Positions 24,957 to 33,390 of a stretch of 64,000 nucleotides of DNA are shown here, piece by piece; within the stretch, counting starts at the first letter, position 1, and every line of letters begins with the position of its first letter. The stretch is from assembly GCA_964551335.1 (NCBI GenBank), contig CAZKCO010000004.1, positions 1-64,000 on the forward strand, in the 5' to 3' direction. This stretch comes from Tunicatimonas sp964551335. Its GTDB lineage: Bacteria > Bacteroidota > Bacteroidia > Cytophagales > Cyclobacteriaceae. The notes beneath the pieces are model-generated. The model saw nothing but the letters and a program-made list of their open reading frames with translations. It had not been told where the DNA came from and did not search any database. A program made the position numbers and the translations under genes.

Positions 24957-26101
24957 TCTTGACTTACCCGCCTAACCGACTTTCCTTATATTTATTCTGC
25001 TGTTTCCTCTTATTTAATTTCTCCCTTTTCGCCCAACGTACATCCGTGCGCGATATGGGATTGGAAATTGGAGTGGTTCCTCCCGGCCCCAAAAACGCCA
25101 TTGTAGATGTAATTGGGGTTCAAGTTGGCCATACTACTCTCATCGTCGGCGATAGCATCCGAACCGGAGTTACGGCTATTATACCCCATTCAGGAAATGT
25201 ATTTAGAGAGAAAGTACCGGCTGCTGTTTATGTAGGCAATGGTTTTGGAAAGTTAGCTGGCTCAACCCAGGTAACCGAATTAGGTACTTTAGAAACACCG
25301 ATTGTACTTACCAATACCTTGAGTGTAGCTACTGGCATTCAAGCACTTATCACTTATACGATTCAGAATCCGGAAAATACTGACGTTCGGTCGGTAAACG
25401 CCGTGGTAGGTGAAACCAATGATGGGTTCCTGAATGATATTCAGGGGCGTCACGTGCGGGAGATAGATGTTCTTGATGCTATTATCCAGGCCACTGCTGA
25501 TAGTGTTCTTCAGGGTAATGTTGGAGCTGGTACCGGTACTATTTGTTTTGGGTTCAAAGGAGGTATCGGAACTTCATCGCGCCGTTTGCCCGAACAATTC
25601 GGTGGTTACACGGTAGGGGTCCTAGTGCAAACTAATTTCGGAGGTGATTTACTGATCAAAGGAGTTCCGGTTGGCGTAAAACTGAATCCGTACTGGAAAG
25701 AGCAATTTCAGCAAGACTCCGATGGTTCTTGCATGATTGTAGTAGCTACCGATGCCCCTCTGGATTCACGTAATCTACTACGTCTGGCTAAGAGAGCGAT
25801 TTTTGGCTTAGCTCGTACGGGAGGTATCGCCTCCAACGGGAGTGGTGACTATGTAATAGCATTTTCAACGGCACCGTCAGTACGTACTGTTCCTTCAGAC
25901 ACATTGCTACAGAAAAAGGAAGAAATAATTAACCAGGAAATGACCCCGCTTTTTTGGTCGGTGATTGAAGCAACCGAAGAAGCAATTCTTAATTCAATGT
26001 TCCTGGCCGAAACGATGCAGGGAAAGAACGGTAGAGTAATAGAGGCAATTCCGTTAGACGAAGTAAGTCGGTTAATGAAAGAACACGGATATTTGCGTTA
26101 G
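24953..26101 (+). CDS. P1-family peptidase (DmpA/BapA-like), exported
   Basis: A 382-residue N-terminal-nucleophile aminopeptidase. It starts with GTG 24953 overlapping the upstream stop (GTGA). The N-terminus YPPNRLSLYLFCCFLLFNFSLFAQ is a signal peptide. Family blocks: AIVDVIGVQVGHTT, GVTAIIPHSG, GNGFGKLAGSTQV, TNTLSVATG, VVGETNDGFLND, GAGTGTICFGFKGGIGTSS and the autocleavage site between Gly258 and Ser259 (SDGSCMIVVATDAPL), where Ser259 becomes the nucleophile. Relatives release N-terminal D- or beta-amino acids or amides. Coupling to a DUF5916 protein is notable. Its stop codon overlaps the stop of the next, opposite gene. Confidence 0.9.
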   Translation: MILTYPPNRLSLYLFCCFLLFNFSLFAQRTSVRDMGLEIGVVPPGPKNAIVDVIGVQVGHTTLIVGDSIRTGVTAIIPHSGNVFREKVPAAVYVGNGFGKLAGSTQVTELGTLETPIVLTNTLSVATGIQALITYTIQNPENTDVRSVNAVVGETNDGFLNDIQGRHVREIDVLDAIIQATADSVLQGNVGAGTGTICFGFKGGIGTSSRRLPEQFGGYTVGVLVQTNFGGDLLIKGVPVGVKLNPYWKEQFQQDSDGSCMIVVATDAPLDSRNLLRLAKRAIFGLARTGGIASNGSGDYVIAFSTAPSVRTVPSDTLLQKKEEIINQEMTPLFWSVIEATEEAILNSMFLAETMQGKNGRVIEAIPLDEVSRLMKEHGYLR

Positions 26102-26484
26102 ATGGCATCGCCCATCAGCATATTGACTAACCTGAGGATTTTACGTTGAGCTTCCTGAAATTTCGGCATCAATTCATAGTATTCCTTTTCCAGTAGCATT
26201 TCCTGAGTCTCCTCCATGCATTCCTCCACAAAGATAGCGTAAAGGGCCAATCGCTTCACATACCCAGCATTATCGTAAAAGTACGATCTTATCTGAGAGT
26301 TGACTTTAAATAAACTACTCTGATTATTAGTTAAGTATTTATGAAAAGCTAATTGAAAACCATCACAATTATGTACAAACCGGAAATCCGTAAAGAACTT
26401 CTCCTGAGGCAATACTGATCTAAATTCATTATAGAATCTCTCAGCAATTTCGGGCACTCTCATTAATTCTGGATAACGATACAT
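26098..26484 (-). CDS. Helical protein, function unknown
   Basis: A 128-residue protein from ATG 26484 (a TTG at 26514 is in frame). It is rich in helix-forming and aromatic residues (MYRYPELMRVPEIAERFYNEFRSVLP, LALYAIFVEECMEETQEMLLEKEYYELMPKFQEAQRKILRLVNMLMG), with no signal, membrane helix or recognised motif. The stop codon shares bases with that of the P1 peptidase (TTAG). A TTGTACTTGCAA word lies 72 bases upstream on this strand. I cannot name a family. Confidence 0.55.
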   Translation of the reverse strand: MYRYPELMRVPEIAERFYNEFRSVLPQEKFFTDFRFVHNCDGFQLAFHKYLTNNQSSLFKVNSQIRSYFYDNAGYVKRLALYAIFVEECMEETQEMLLEKEYYELMPKFQEAQRKILRLVNMLMGDAI

Positions 26485-26890
26485 TATATCTAAGCGATTG
26501 TTATATAAATACAATATTATATTAGAAATATACCAAATACTATCTCTTTATAGAGTTGCAAGTACAATATCGGTTTCTAGCTGCTAAAAGTAAAAATTAA
26601 TCGTATTTATCATCAACGTCAAATATGTTACTTAGCTAGTATTATTACCTTTTTATTCGCAACTATACTGAAAAAGGGTATTTATACCTTAAATATAATT
26701 CCATTCGGTATCTTTTCTCAACCATATCCTTCATTGGCAGCCAAGATTCCCATTTAGGGCGAACAATTATTGAAAAAATTACACGGGTATATCAGCTTGA
26801 TTCTGGTAACTATTCGATATTCTTGCTTATATACCTGCCCAGAAACTTAAGAGTTTGCAATCCGTTTGTTTCATCATAATCTTCATTTTT
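26485..26890. other. AT-rich divergent intergenic region
   Basis: About 400 bases between the minus-strand helical protein and panB with no supported gene. It holds a TTGCAAGTACAA word at 26556-26567 and AT-rich sequence that probably carries both promoters. No clear TAnnTTTG with a spaced TTG was found for panB. Confidence 0.5.
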
Positions 26891-27718
26891 ATGTCTACTC
26901 AATCAAATTCTTCTTCTGATCTGAAGCGTATCACTACACATCAGCTACAAGCCATGAAAAAGCGAGGTGAGAAGATCGCCATGCTCACTGCATATGATTT
27001 CTCAATGGCTACTTTAATTGACGCAGCTGGTATTGATATCATATTAGTAGGCGATTCAGCCTCGAATGTAATCGCCGGCCATGAAACTACTCTTCCCATC
27101 ACCCTTGATCAGATGATCTACCACGCCAGTGCAGTGGTGCGGGCAGTAAAACGGGCTTTTGTGTTAGTAGATATTCCTTTCGGACACTATCAAGGGAACT
27201 CTTCTGAGGCCCTTCGCTCGGCGATACGCATCATGAAGGAGTCGGGAGCGCACGGAGTGAAAGTAGAGGGGGGAGCTGAAATACAGGAATCGGTTAAACG
27301 GATTATTAGTGCTGGAGTACCGGTGATGGGACATTTGGGACTCACCCCGCAGTCTATTTATAAATTTGGTACCTATACCGTAAGGGCGAAGGAAAACATG
27401 GAGGCTGAGAAATTAATACAAGATGCATTGCTTCTGGAGGAGTGCGGATGCTTTGGAGTATTATTCGAGAAAATACCAGCTTCACTTGCTGCCAAGGTCA
27501 CTACCCGGCTATCCGTCCCGACCATTGGTATAGGGGCGGGCAGCGGTACGGATGGACAGGTACTGGTAATGCACGACATGTTGGGGATTACGAAAGATTT
27601 TAATCCCCGCTTTCTGCGCCGCTATGCCGACCTGCAAACCTCTATTGACCAAGCTATAAAGCAGTATATCTCTGACGTAAAGGCGGTTGAATTCCCTAAT
27701 GAGGACGAAAGCTACTAG
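26891..27718 (+). CDS. panB: 3-methyl-2-oxobutanoate hydroxymethyltransferase
   Basis: PanB makes ketopantoate from alpha-ketoisovalerate and methylenetetrahydrofolate, the first committed step of pantothenate and CoA synthesis. It is 275 residues from ATG 26891, normal length. Diagnostic blocks: ITTHQLQAMKKRGEKIAMLTAYDFSMA, the metal-binding DIILVGDSASNVIAGHETTLP, VLVDIPFGHYQ, GAHGVKVEGGAE, VPVMGHLGLTPQS, the catalytic Glu in FEKIPASLA, and VPTIGIGAGSGTDGQVLVMHDMLGI. It functions in the cytoplasm as a TIM-barrel decamer. No other pan gene is adjacent. Confidence 0.97.
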   Translation: MSTQSNSSSDLKRITTHQLQAMKKRGEKIAMLTAYDFSMATLIDAAGIDIILVGDSASNVIAGHETTLPITLDQMIYHASAVVRAVKRAFVLVDIPFGHYQGNSSEALRSAIRIMKESGAHGVKVEGGAEIQESVKRIISAGVPVMGHLGLTPQSIYKFGTYTVRAKENMEAEKLIQDALLLEECGCFGVLFEKIPASLAAKVTTRLSVPTIGIGAGSGTDGQVLVMHDMLGITKDFNPRFLRRYADLQTSIDQAIKQYISDVKAVEFPNEDESY

Positions 27719-27720
27719 AC

Positions 27721-27760
27721 AATTCCTCAAATCGTAGAGCAATTCCTCAGATAGCGTAAC
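27721..27760. repeat. Two 20-bp imperfect direct copies
   Basis: AATTCCTCAAATCGTAGAGC at 27721 is followed without gap by AATTCCTCAGATAGCGTAAC at 27741: a 20-base period with the first nine bases identical. It lies directly after the panB stop. Confidence 0.5.
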
Positions 27761-27840
27761 TTCTCAATATCTAATCTGACGTATTTCAGCTAAAAAAGAT
27801 AAAATTAGGTCATTTTCTTCTTTTTTACGGCTTGCCATTT

Positions 27841-27854
27841 ATTTGGCACCAAAT
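27841..27854. promoter_or_regulatory. Small palindrome ATTTGG-CA-CCAAAT
   Basis: Perfect 6-base arms with a 2-base centre, ~50 bases before the start of the secreted PepSY-like gene. Position and symmetry would fit a repressor or activator site; no regulator is identified. Confidence 0.3.
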
Positions 27855-27902
27855 TTCTATAACAGGTAGTATAACCAATTATCAATTTTAAATTTTACTA
27901 CA

Positions 27903-28229
27903 ATGAAGAAAGTATTTTTTGCCATGTTTGCCGCCGCTTTCGTATTTAGCCTAACTACTTTTGCTCAGGTGGAAGAGGAGCAAACACAACCCGAAGAAAC
28001 TGTTACTGCTATGGCTGAGGAAGGAATGCAGATTGAGTTTGCTCAACTTCCTGAGGCTGTCCAGACTGCTTTTGAAGGTTCTGACTACGCTGCCTGGGAT
28101 GTAACGGATATACGTGCCATCAACGAAGAGCAGACTGAATCTATCAAATATAAGATCAAAGTAACAGATGGAACCAAAGAAGAAAGCGTTCTCTACAATG
28201 AAGAGGGCGAAGAAGTTACCGAAGAGTAA
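27903..28229 (+). CDS. Small exported PepSY-like protein
   Basis: A 108-residue protein with a signal peptide (MKKVFFAMFAAAFVFSLTTFAQ). The mature part starts with an acidic linker and then one PepSY-like (DUF2874-type) unit: FAQLPEAVQTAFEGSDYAAWDVTDIRAI, YKIKVTDGTKEESVLYNEEGEEV. Such units are usually present two or more times per protein in Bacteroidota and are periplasmic; here there is a single copy. It is monocistronic, ending in a strong terminator. Role unknown. Confidence 0.7.
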   Translation: MKKVFFAMFAAAFVFSLTTFAQVEEEQTQPEETVTAMAEEGMQIEFAQLPEAVQTAFEGSDYAAWDVTDIRAINEEQTESIKYKIKVTDGTKEESVLYNEEGEEVTEE

Positions 28230-28251
28230 CTAATTTTTTTCATCTACCATG

Positions 28252-28284
28252 AAAGCTCCTGAACTGATCAGGAGCTTTTTTTTT
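28252..28284 (+). terminator. Rho-independent terminator
   Basis: AAAGCTCCTGA (28252-28262) and TCAGGAGCTTT (28268-28278) form an 11-bp perfect stem with a 5-base loop, running into an uninterrupted T-tract to 28284. It closes the small PepSY-like gene. Confidence 0.92.
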
Positions 28285-28384
28285 GCCAAACAATTGATAA
28301 ACTAAAAAGAATAAGGGTGCGTTTAGCCGTATAACCCTTCTAAGAATTGCTTCACAAATTCTGGTAAACATTAGAGGGCATGCA

Positions 28385-28392
28385 TATATTTG
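28385..28392 (+). promoter_or_regulatory. Candidate -7 element TATATTTG
   Basis: TATATTTG matches TAnnTTTG and is 45 bases before the start codon of the NtrC-type regulator. No well-spaced -33 TTG is evident. Confidence 0.4.
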
Positions 28393-28436
28393 CAAATTTA
28401 TTGATAAATTAACCATAGTTAACCCATCTATCGCTG

Positions 28437-29810
28437 ATGTCTCGAGTACTAATTATAGACGACGACCCCGCTTTCTGCACGCTCCTTCGCAACTTCCTAA
28501 CTAAAAATAACTATGAAACGCAAGAAGCCTACTCAGCCAAAGAAGGTATTCGGGCGGTATATGATCAGTCGTTCGATATTATCTTGATCGACTATCGCCT
28601 ACCTGATATGGATGGATTGGAGCTACTTAAAAATATCAAGAAGCGGTATTTACATCTGCCAGTCATTATCATGACTAATTACGCTAACATCAAAACAGCG
28701 GTAAAGGCTATGCAGTTAGGTGCGTTTGAGTATGTTACGAAGCCCATAAACCCGGATGAGATACTGCTTTCTATTCGAAATGCCCTGAACGAAAAGCAAT
28801 CGGCGACACCGGCAATACCCCAAACCCCTTCGGCGAAAGCAACCACCAAGCTACCGTTTGTGCAAGGAGTTAGCCGATGCTCACAAGAAGTAAAAAAGCA
28901 TATTGAATTGGTAGCTCCTACCAATATCTCAGTCATTGTACAGGGTGAAAGTGGTACAGGAAAAGAGTACGTCTCGCGAATGATTCACCAAAAGAGCCAG
29001 CGAAGCGGTAAGCCTTTTGTGGCAGTAGACTGCGGGGCTTTGTCGGAAGAACTTGCGGCCAGCGAATTGTTCGGCCACCTGAAAGGTTCATTTACAGGTG
29101 CACTGCAAGACAAAGTTGGCCAGTTCCAAGCTGCCAATGGCGGAACTCTCTTTCTCGACGAAATTGGGAACCTCTCGTACGAAAACCAGATCAAGCTACT
29201 GCGGGCTATTCAAGAGCGAACTATTCGGCAGGTAGGCAGCACCAAAGATATTAAAGTAGATGTACGGCTCATTGTGGCCACCAACGAGAACCTCGAACAG
29301 GCAGCCAAAGACGGACACTTTCGCGATGATTTATTTCACCGGCTGAATGAATTTCAGATTTCAGTTCCTCCCTTGCGAGAACGATCTACGGATATTCCAC
29401 TATTTTTAGATCATTTTCTGCAGCAGTCTAATGAGGAGCTCAATAAGAACGTAGGGGGATTCGCTCCGGAGGTAGTAGAGAAGCTACAGGCCTACTCCTG
29501 GCCGGGCAACATCCGGGAACTGAAAAACGTAGTGCGAAGGGCAGTTTTGCTTACTACCGGAGACGTGGTAACGCTAGAAGTACTGCCTACTGAAATCACG
29601 TCTCCAGTCACCACCTCAGTTACTTCCAATACGATTTCCGTGCCTACTACGGATAACCCCGATTTAAAAGCGATCCAAGAAAAGACTGAAAAAGCACTTA
29701 TTGAAGAGACACTGATAAAAGTGAAGTACAACAAAACCCAAGCTGCCAAAGTACTTAACATCGACCGAAAAACGCTCTACAATAAGCTGAAACGCTATAA
29801 TCTGGAGTAG
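28437..29810 (+). CDS. Sigma-54-dependent response regulator (NtrC family)
   Basis: A 457-residue three-domain regulator. Receiver domain 1-120: DDD at 8-10, phosphoacceptor Asp52 (IDYRLPD), Lys102 in TKP. AAA+ domain ~135-370: Walker A GESGTGKE (170-177), GSFTGA loop (217-222) that contacts sigma-54, Walker B GGTLFLDEIG (235-244). Fis-type helix-turn-helix at the C-terminus (NKTQAAKVLNIDRKTLYNKLKRYNL). The sigma-54 loop has Ser in place of the usual first Ala of GAFTGA. A hybrid histidine kinase is encoded convergently 1 base away and is a plausible, though unproven, partner. Target genes are unknown. Confidence 0.93.
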   Translation: MSRVLIIDDDPAFCTLLRNFLTKNNYETQEAYSAKEGIRAVYDQSFDIILIDYRLPDMDGLELLKNIKKRYLHLPVIIMTNYANIKTAVKAMQLGAFEYVTKPINPDEILLSIRNALNEKQSATPAIPQTPSAKATTKLPFVQGVSRCSQEVKKHIELVAPTNISVIVQGESGTGKEYVSRMIHQKSQRSGKPFVAVDCGALSEELAASELFGHLKGSFTGALQDKVGQFQAANGGTLFLDEIGNLSYENQIKLLRAIQERTIRQVGSTKDIKVDVRLIVATNENLEQAAKDGHFRDDLFHRLNEFQISVPPLRERSTDIPLFLDHFLQQSNEELNKNVGGFAPEVVEKLQAYSWPGNIRELKNVVRRAVLLTTGDVVTLEVLPTEITSPVTTSVTSNTISVPTTDNPDLKAIQEKTEKALIEETLIKVKYNKTQAAKVLNIDRKTLYNKLKRYNLE

Positions 29811-29811
29811 A

Positions 29812-32343
29812 CTAGTTACCAACTGACGTAGTGCTTAGCTCGGCAACTTTCGTACTTACACTCTGAACCAATTTCCCAATCTGATCAATCGCTAACTGTA
29901 CCTCCGTTGCATATTCTTCGCTCCAGGACACTTGAGTAGAAGATTGTTCCAGATATTTAAGCTGCTTGGTTAAAGGTTCGCTTTTGAGTAATTCTACCTG
30001 AGATACCAGCTTATGAGCGTAAAAAGAAACGTCTTCTAGCGATTGTTCTCTCAGCGCTGATTGCAATTGTTGTTTAGACTGCTGAGCGGTTTCCACAAAT
30101 GTATCTAAGTAAGAAAGTAACGCTTCTGTATCAGCTCCGGTAAATTGTCTAACCTGTTCTAAGGAGAAATCAGCAGGATCGGAAACCACCGATTGAGGCA
30201 CTGCTGGGGTAAGACTACCTTCCTCCGGTATTTCTTGGCCTGTCCAATGTTTATGTAAAAGTTGATCTAACTGAGCCTGATTGAAAGGTTTTAACAGAAA
30301 ATCATTTACACCTATTTCCTCGTATCGTATCCGGTCTTCGGTTTGCACATTTGCAGTAAAGGCAATGATAGGAGTATTATAGGCGCTTACTAACGGGTTA
30401 GTTTTCAGCATTTGAATTACCTGGGCACCGTCCATTTCCGGCATATGCAGATCACAGAAAACGATATCAAACACCTGTTCATCAGCCGCAGCTAGCCCTT
30501 CTTTTCCTGATAAACAGCAGGTTGTATTAACTCCCCGAGCTTTTAATGCCAATTCCAGTAACGTTCCGTTCAGCGGGTTGTCATCGATCACCAAGGCCTC
30601 GCTACCAGTATAATCAACAGATATATCCTCATTTACCTCTGCAGGCGCTTGAGTAACTGGAACTTCAGAAGGTACATAGCTGATAATTACCCGAAAAACA
30701 CTTCCGCTGCCTTCTTCACTTTCCACCTCGAGCTTTCCGCCTTGCTCTTCAATTAGCCGCTTACAAATGGCTAGTCCTAACCCAGTACCTCCGTATTTGC
30801 GAGTGGTAGAAGCATCCGATTGGTTAAAAGCATCAAATATAGTAGCCTGTTTGCTTGGTGAGATACCAATACCGGTATCTACAACTTCCAGGGTAAGTTG
30901 GGTCTGCTGATGGATGAGAGTATGCAGGTTTGCTGAAATAAGCACTTCGCCCCGATGAGTAAATTTCAGCGCATTAGACACGAGATTGTAAAGAATCTGT
31001 TTTAATCTAAATGCATCACCGATTACGTAGCGATGGTCTTCGCCGGCAATATTGTAGCGTAAATCCAGCTCCTTTTGGTTTGCCATCAGTTGCAGGTCGT
31101 GCTTCACTTCCCGGATAATTTGCACTATATCAAATGGCTCACTCTCGAAGTTGATTTTTCCGGCTTCTATTTTCGAGAAGTCGAGAATATCATTCACTAA
31201 CGATAGCAGGTGCCGCGAAGAACTGTCGAGAGCACTAACGTGCTGCTTCTGATGGTGATCCAGCTTAGAAAACTTTAATTGTTCGGTAAATCCCAGAATA
31301 GCTGTAAGAGGGGTTCTGATCTCGTGGCTCATGTTGGCCAAGAAATCTTCTTTTACCCGGGCCAAACGCTCTGCCCGTGATTTTGCGGCAAGAAGCTTGC
31401 TTCGGTAAAAGTCACTTCGGGTGATGTCTGCCAAAATCAGATACACAATAACAATGGTGGATAAGAAAGCAACCACCAAGATAATGGCAATGCGGATAAT
31501 AGCTTCATCCATAGCTAAGCGAGCTTCGGCAACCCGACCCTGCGAGCGAGCTTGTTCCTGCTCCTTTAGCTGCCCTACCAGGTCGTAGATACTGCCCATC
31601 ACCTGAGCATTATTTTGAAGATAGTTTAGTTCTTGCCGGTCAATCGTGTTTTGTTTACGGGCTTGCTCGTTCCGTACTTCCCGTAAGAGTTGCCGTACTG
31701 AGTCAGGTGCTAGTGTAATAGCAGTTGCTGGCTCTTCAGTATCAATTTCAGGAGATGGGTCGTTATTTTTTTTCTTTGAAAGAGAGCTTCTTAGTCTTTT
31801 TAGAAATCCTTGTCGATCTTCCCGGATGATGATATTTTGTTTTGCTGTGTCTTCTAAAAAATGAGGTGAATTCTGTTGAGCAATTAAATTAGAGACTTCA
31901 TCTTCCAGTTCAGATAGTGCCTGATCATAAAAGTTAATATCGTCTCGCTGTTTTTCAATCGCTAAAAAATCCTCCAGACTCACCAATTTATTTTTTAGCA
32001 GGTTGAGTACTGAATCTAAGGTAGGCTCCTCTCGCTGAGTTTCACTCTCCAGAGATTCTATAATCCTTTGAACTTCAGCTACCTGATCGCCGTAAGCATT
32101 TAATTTTTCCTGCGATTTGGTTAAAGTGTATTCCTGAAGAGTGTTCTCCGTTTTGGTTACGGCAATCAGAATACTATCTATCCGCTTAATTTTAAGATTA
32201 GGCTGAGAGATAGTATTAGAAGCCTGCTGTAGTTTAGTAAAACTCTGATAAGAGATAACCGTGGCTACCACTAAAGCGGAAAATACCAGCACAAAACCAA
32301 TAACCACTTTAGAACGAAGTGCAAATGTACGTTTAGACGCCAT
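29812..32343 (-). CDS. Hybrid histidine kinase (HisKA-HATPase-REC-HPt)
   Basis: An 843-residue membrane sensor kinase from ATG 32343 (a TTG precedes it). Order: TM1 ~12-32; a ~250-residue helical extracytoplasmic domain; TM2 ~283-304; HisKA with MSHEIRTPL (His ~340); HATPase with N-box (Asn ~457), VVDTGIGIS and GGTGLGLAI; receiver with Asp ~631 (CDLHMPEMDG); and a C-terminal HPt with FYAHKLVSQVEL (His ~777), which departs from the usual AHxLKG. There is no HAMP domain. The layout is a full His-Asp-His phosphorelay in one chain, probably ending on a separate receiver such as the adjacent NtrC-type regulator. Confidence 0.93.
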   Translation of the reverse strand: MASKRTFALRSKVVIGFVLVFSALVVATVISYQSFTKLQQASNTISQPNLKIKRIDSILIAVTKTENTLQEYTLTKSQEKLNAYGDQVAEVQRIIESLESETQREEPTLDSVLNLLKNKLVSLEDFLAIEKQRDDINFYDQALSELEDEVSNLIAQQNSPHFLEDTAKQNIIIREDRQGFLKRLRSSLSKKKNNDPSPEIDTEEPATAITLAPDSVRQLLREVRNEQARKQNTIDRQELNYLQNNAQVMGSIYDLVGQLKEQEQARSQGRVAEARLAMDEAIIRIAIILVVAFLSTIVIVYLILADITRSDFYRSKLLAAKSRAERLARVKEDFLANMSHEIRTPLTAILGFTEQLKFSKLDHHQKQHVSALDSSSRHLLSLVNDILDFSKIEAGKINFESEPFDIVQIIREVKHDLQLMANQKELDLRYNIAGEDHRYVIGDAFRLKQILYNLVSNALKFTHRGEVLISANLHTLIHQQTQLTLEVVDTGIGISPSKQATIFDAFNQSDASTTRKYGGTGLGLAICKRLIEEQGGKLEVESEEGSGSVFRVIISYVPSEVPVTQAPAEVNEDISVDYTGSEALVIDDNPLNGTLLELALKARGVNTTCCLSGKEGLAAADEQVFDIVFCDLHMPEMDGAQVIQMLKTNPLVSAYNTPIIAFTANVQTEDRIRYEEIGVNDFLLKPFNQAQLDQLLHKHWTGQEIPEEGSLTPAVPQSVVSDPADFSLEQVRQFTGADTEALLSYLDTFVETAQQSKQQLQSALREQSLEDVSFYAHKLVSQVELLKSEPLTKQLKYLEQSSTQVSWSEEYATEVQLAIDQIGKLVQSVSTKVAELSTTSVGN

Positions 32344-32751
32344 CAATCTAATTTATATAATAGTTTTGAAAAATACGTACCACTCACTCAAACAGTTCTA
32401 TTTCAAAAAATTAACTAAATCAGACTGAGGAATAATTCCCCACTTTGAGTAAGGTTGTTGCTAAATCCTACGCTGAAATGCAACCGAAATTTTTGGCAAC
32501 ATATGTTAAACTACTGAATTTCAGCACATTAACTAATTAGTGGTCGATTGGCACTTTTTTTACAATAGTTTAAGTGCAAGTACAACCTTACTTGAAACAA
32601 TAAGCGACACCAATCAGGTTACCTTTCTCGATAAGGGTAATTTGTTTTATGAATTTCACCCTTAACTTAATACTTCTTAAAGATCAGCCCTAAAAAAGTT
32701 TTTTTAGGGCTGATTTTTTTATTTTCGGAGTACACTATTAGCACTTCGATT
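32344..32751. other. Divergent intergenic region with an orphan terminator
   Basis: A 408-base AT-rich region between the kinase start and the next plus-strand gene. No gene is supported: the longest plus-strand candidate (ATG 32477) is 20 codons. It contains a TTGTACTTGCA word on the minus strand (32575-32585) and a plus-strand terminator at 32684-32720 that has no coding sequence upstream of it. Confidence 0.5.
32684..32720 (+). terminator. Strong terminator hairpin with no upstream gene
   Basis: TCAGCCCTAAAAAA (32684-32697) pairs perfectly with TTTTTTAGGGCTGA (32700-32713) over 14 bp and is followed by a T-run to 32720. It sits 31 bases before the plus-strand gene at 32752 and behind no plus-strand coding sequence. 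It may end a small RNA or act as a leader attenuator. Confidence 0.75.
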
Positions 32752-33381
32752 ATGCTTAAAACATTTTTTTTCATCGCAACCCTACTTTTCACCTCTCCCC
32801 TGCTAGCGCAAACTGATGCCAGCCCCGCTGACACCTCCTTGATTAGCCTAAGCGGAATTGTTTTTTCCACCGACAGCATTGTGGCCTTACCCTATGTTTC
32901 CATTTTTGTAAATCAACTTCCCAAAGGCACCATTAGCGATAGTTATGGCTTCTTTAGTTTGCAGGCTCACCCCACTGATACGTTAACGTTTACAGCAGTA
33001 GGCTATAAAACAGCGCAGTTTGTAGTACCTGACTATCTAGTTGGACAACAATACTCCGTTGTACAGGGAATGGTACGGGATACGATTGTACTTCAAGAAG
33101 TTATGATCTATTCAATGCCCACTACCAGTGAGTTTATGGAATCATTCAGCGATAATAACCTAGGATTTGAGCAACGGATTGATAGTATGCAAACCGAACT
33201 TCGGGATGTGCTGGAAGAAGACATCATTCTGGGTAAATACGAACCAATTGATGTAAACGACGGAATCACCCGTATGTATAGTGTAGAATGGGGACTGGTA
33301 CCACCTAATAATTTTCTTAATCCTATCCGCTGGACACAATTTGTTCGCGATTTACGGAAAAAACAATCCCGGCAACGTTAA
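32752..33381 (+). CDS. Exported protein with a carboxypeptidase-like regulatory domain
   Basis: A 209-residue protein with a signal peptide (MLKTFFFIATLLFTSPLLAQ). Residues ~32-120 form a CarboxypepD_reg-like sandwich: LSGIVFSTDSIVALPYVSIFVNQLPKGTISDSYGFFSLQAHPTD (a dense match to the family pattern), then LTFTAVGYKTAQF. The C-terminal ~80 residues (LEEDIILGKYEPIDVNDGITRMYSVEWGLVPPNNFLNPIRW) have no recognised fold. Such free-standing domains are common in Bacteroidota with no assigned function. A TATTTTCG sequence just after the orphan terminator could be its -7 element. Confidence 0.7.
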   Translation: MLKTFFFIATLLFTSPLLAQTDASPADTSLISLSGIVFSTDSIVALPYVSIFVNQLPKGTISDSYGFFSLQAHPTDTLTFTAVGYKTAQFVVPDYLVGQQYSVVQGMVRDTIVLQEVMIYSMPTTSEFMESFSDNNLGFEQRIDSMQTELRDVLEEDIILGKYEPIDVNDGITRMYSVEWGLVPPNNFLNPIRWTQFVRDLRKKQSRQR

Positions 33382-33390
33382 TCCGACTTA

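Noticed and set aside
32477..32539. 20-codon leader peptide before the orphan terminator
   Set aside because: No run of a particular amino-acid codon and no mutually exclusive hairpins, so no support for classic attenuation.
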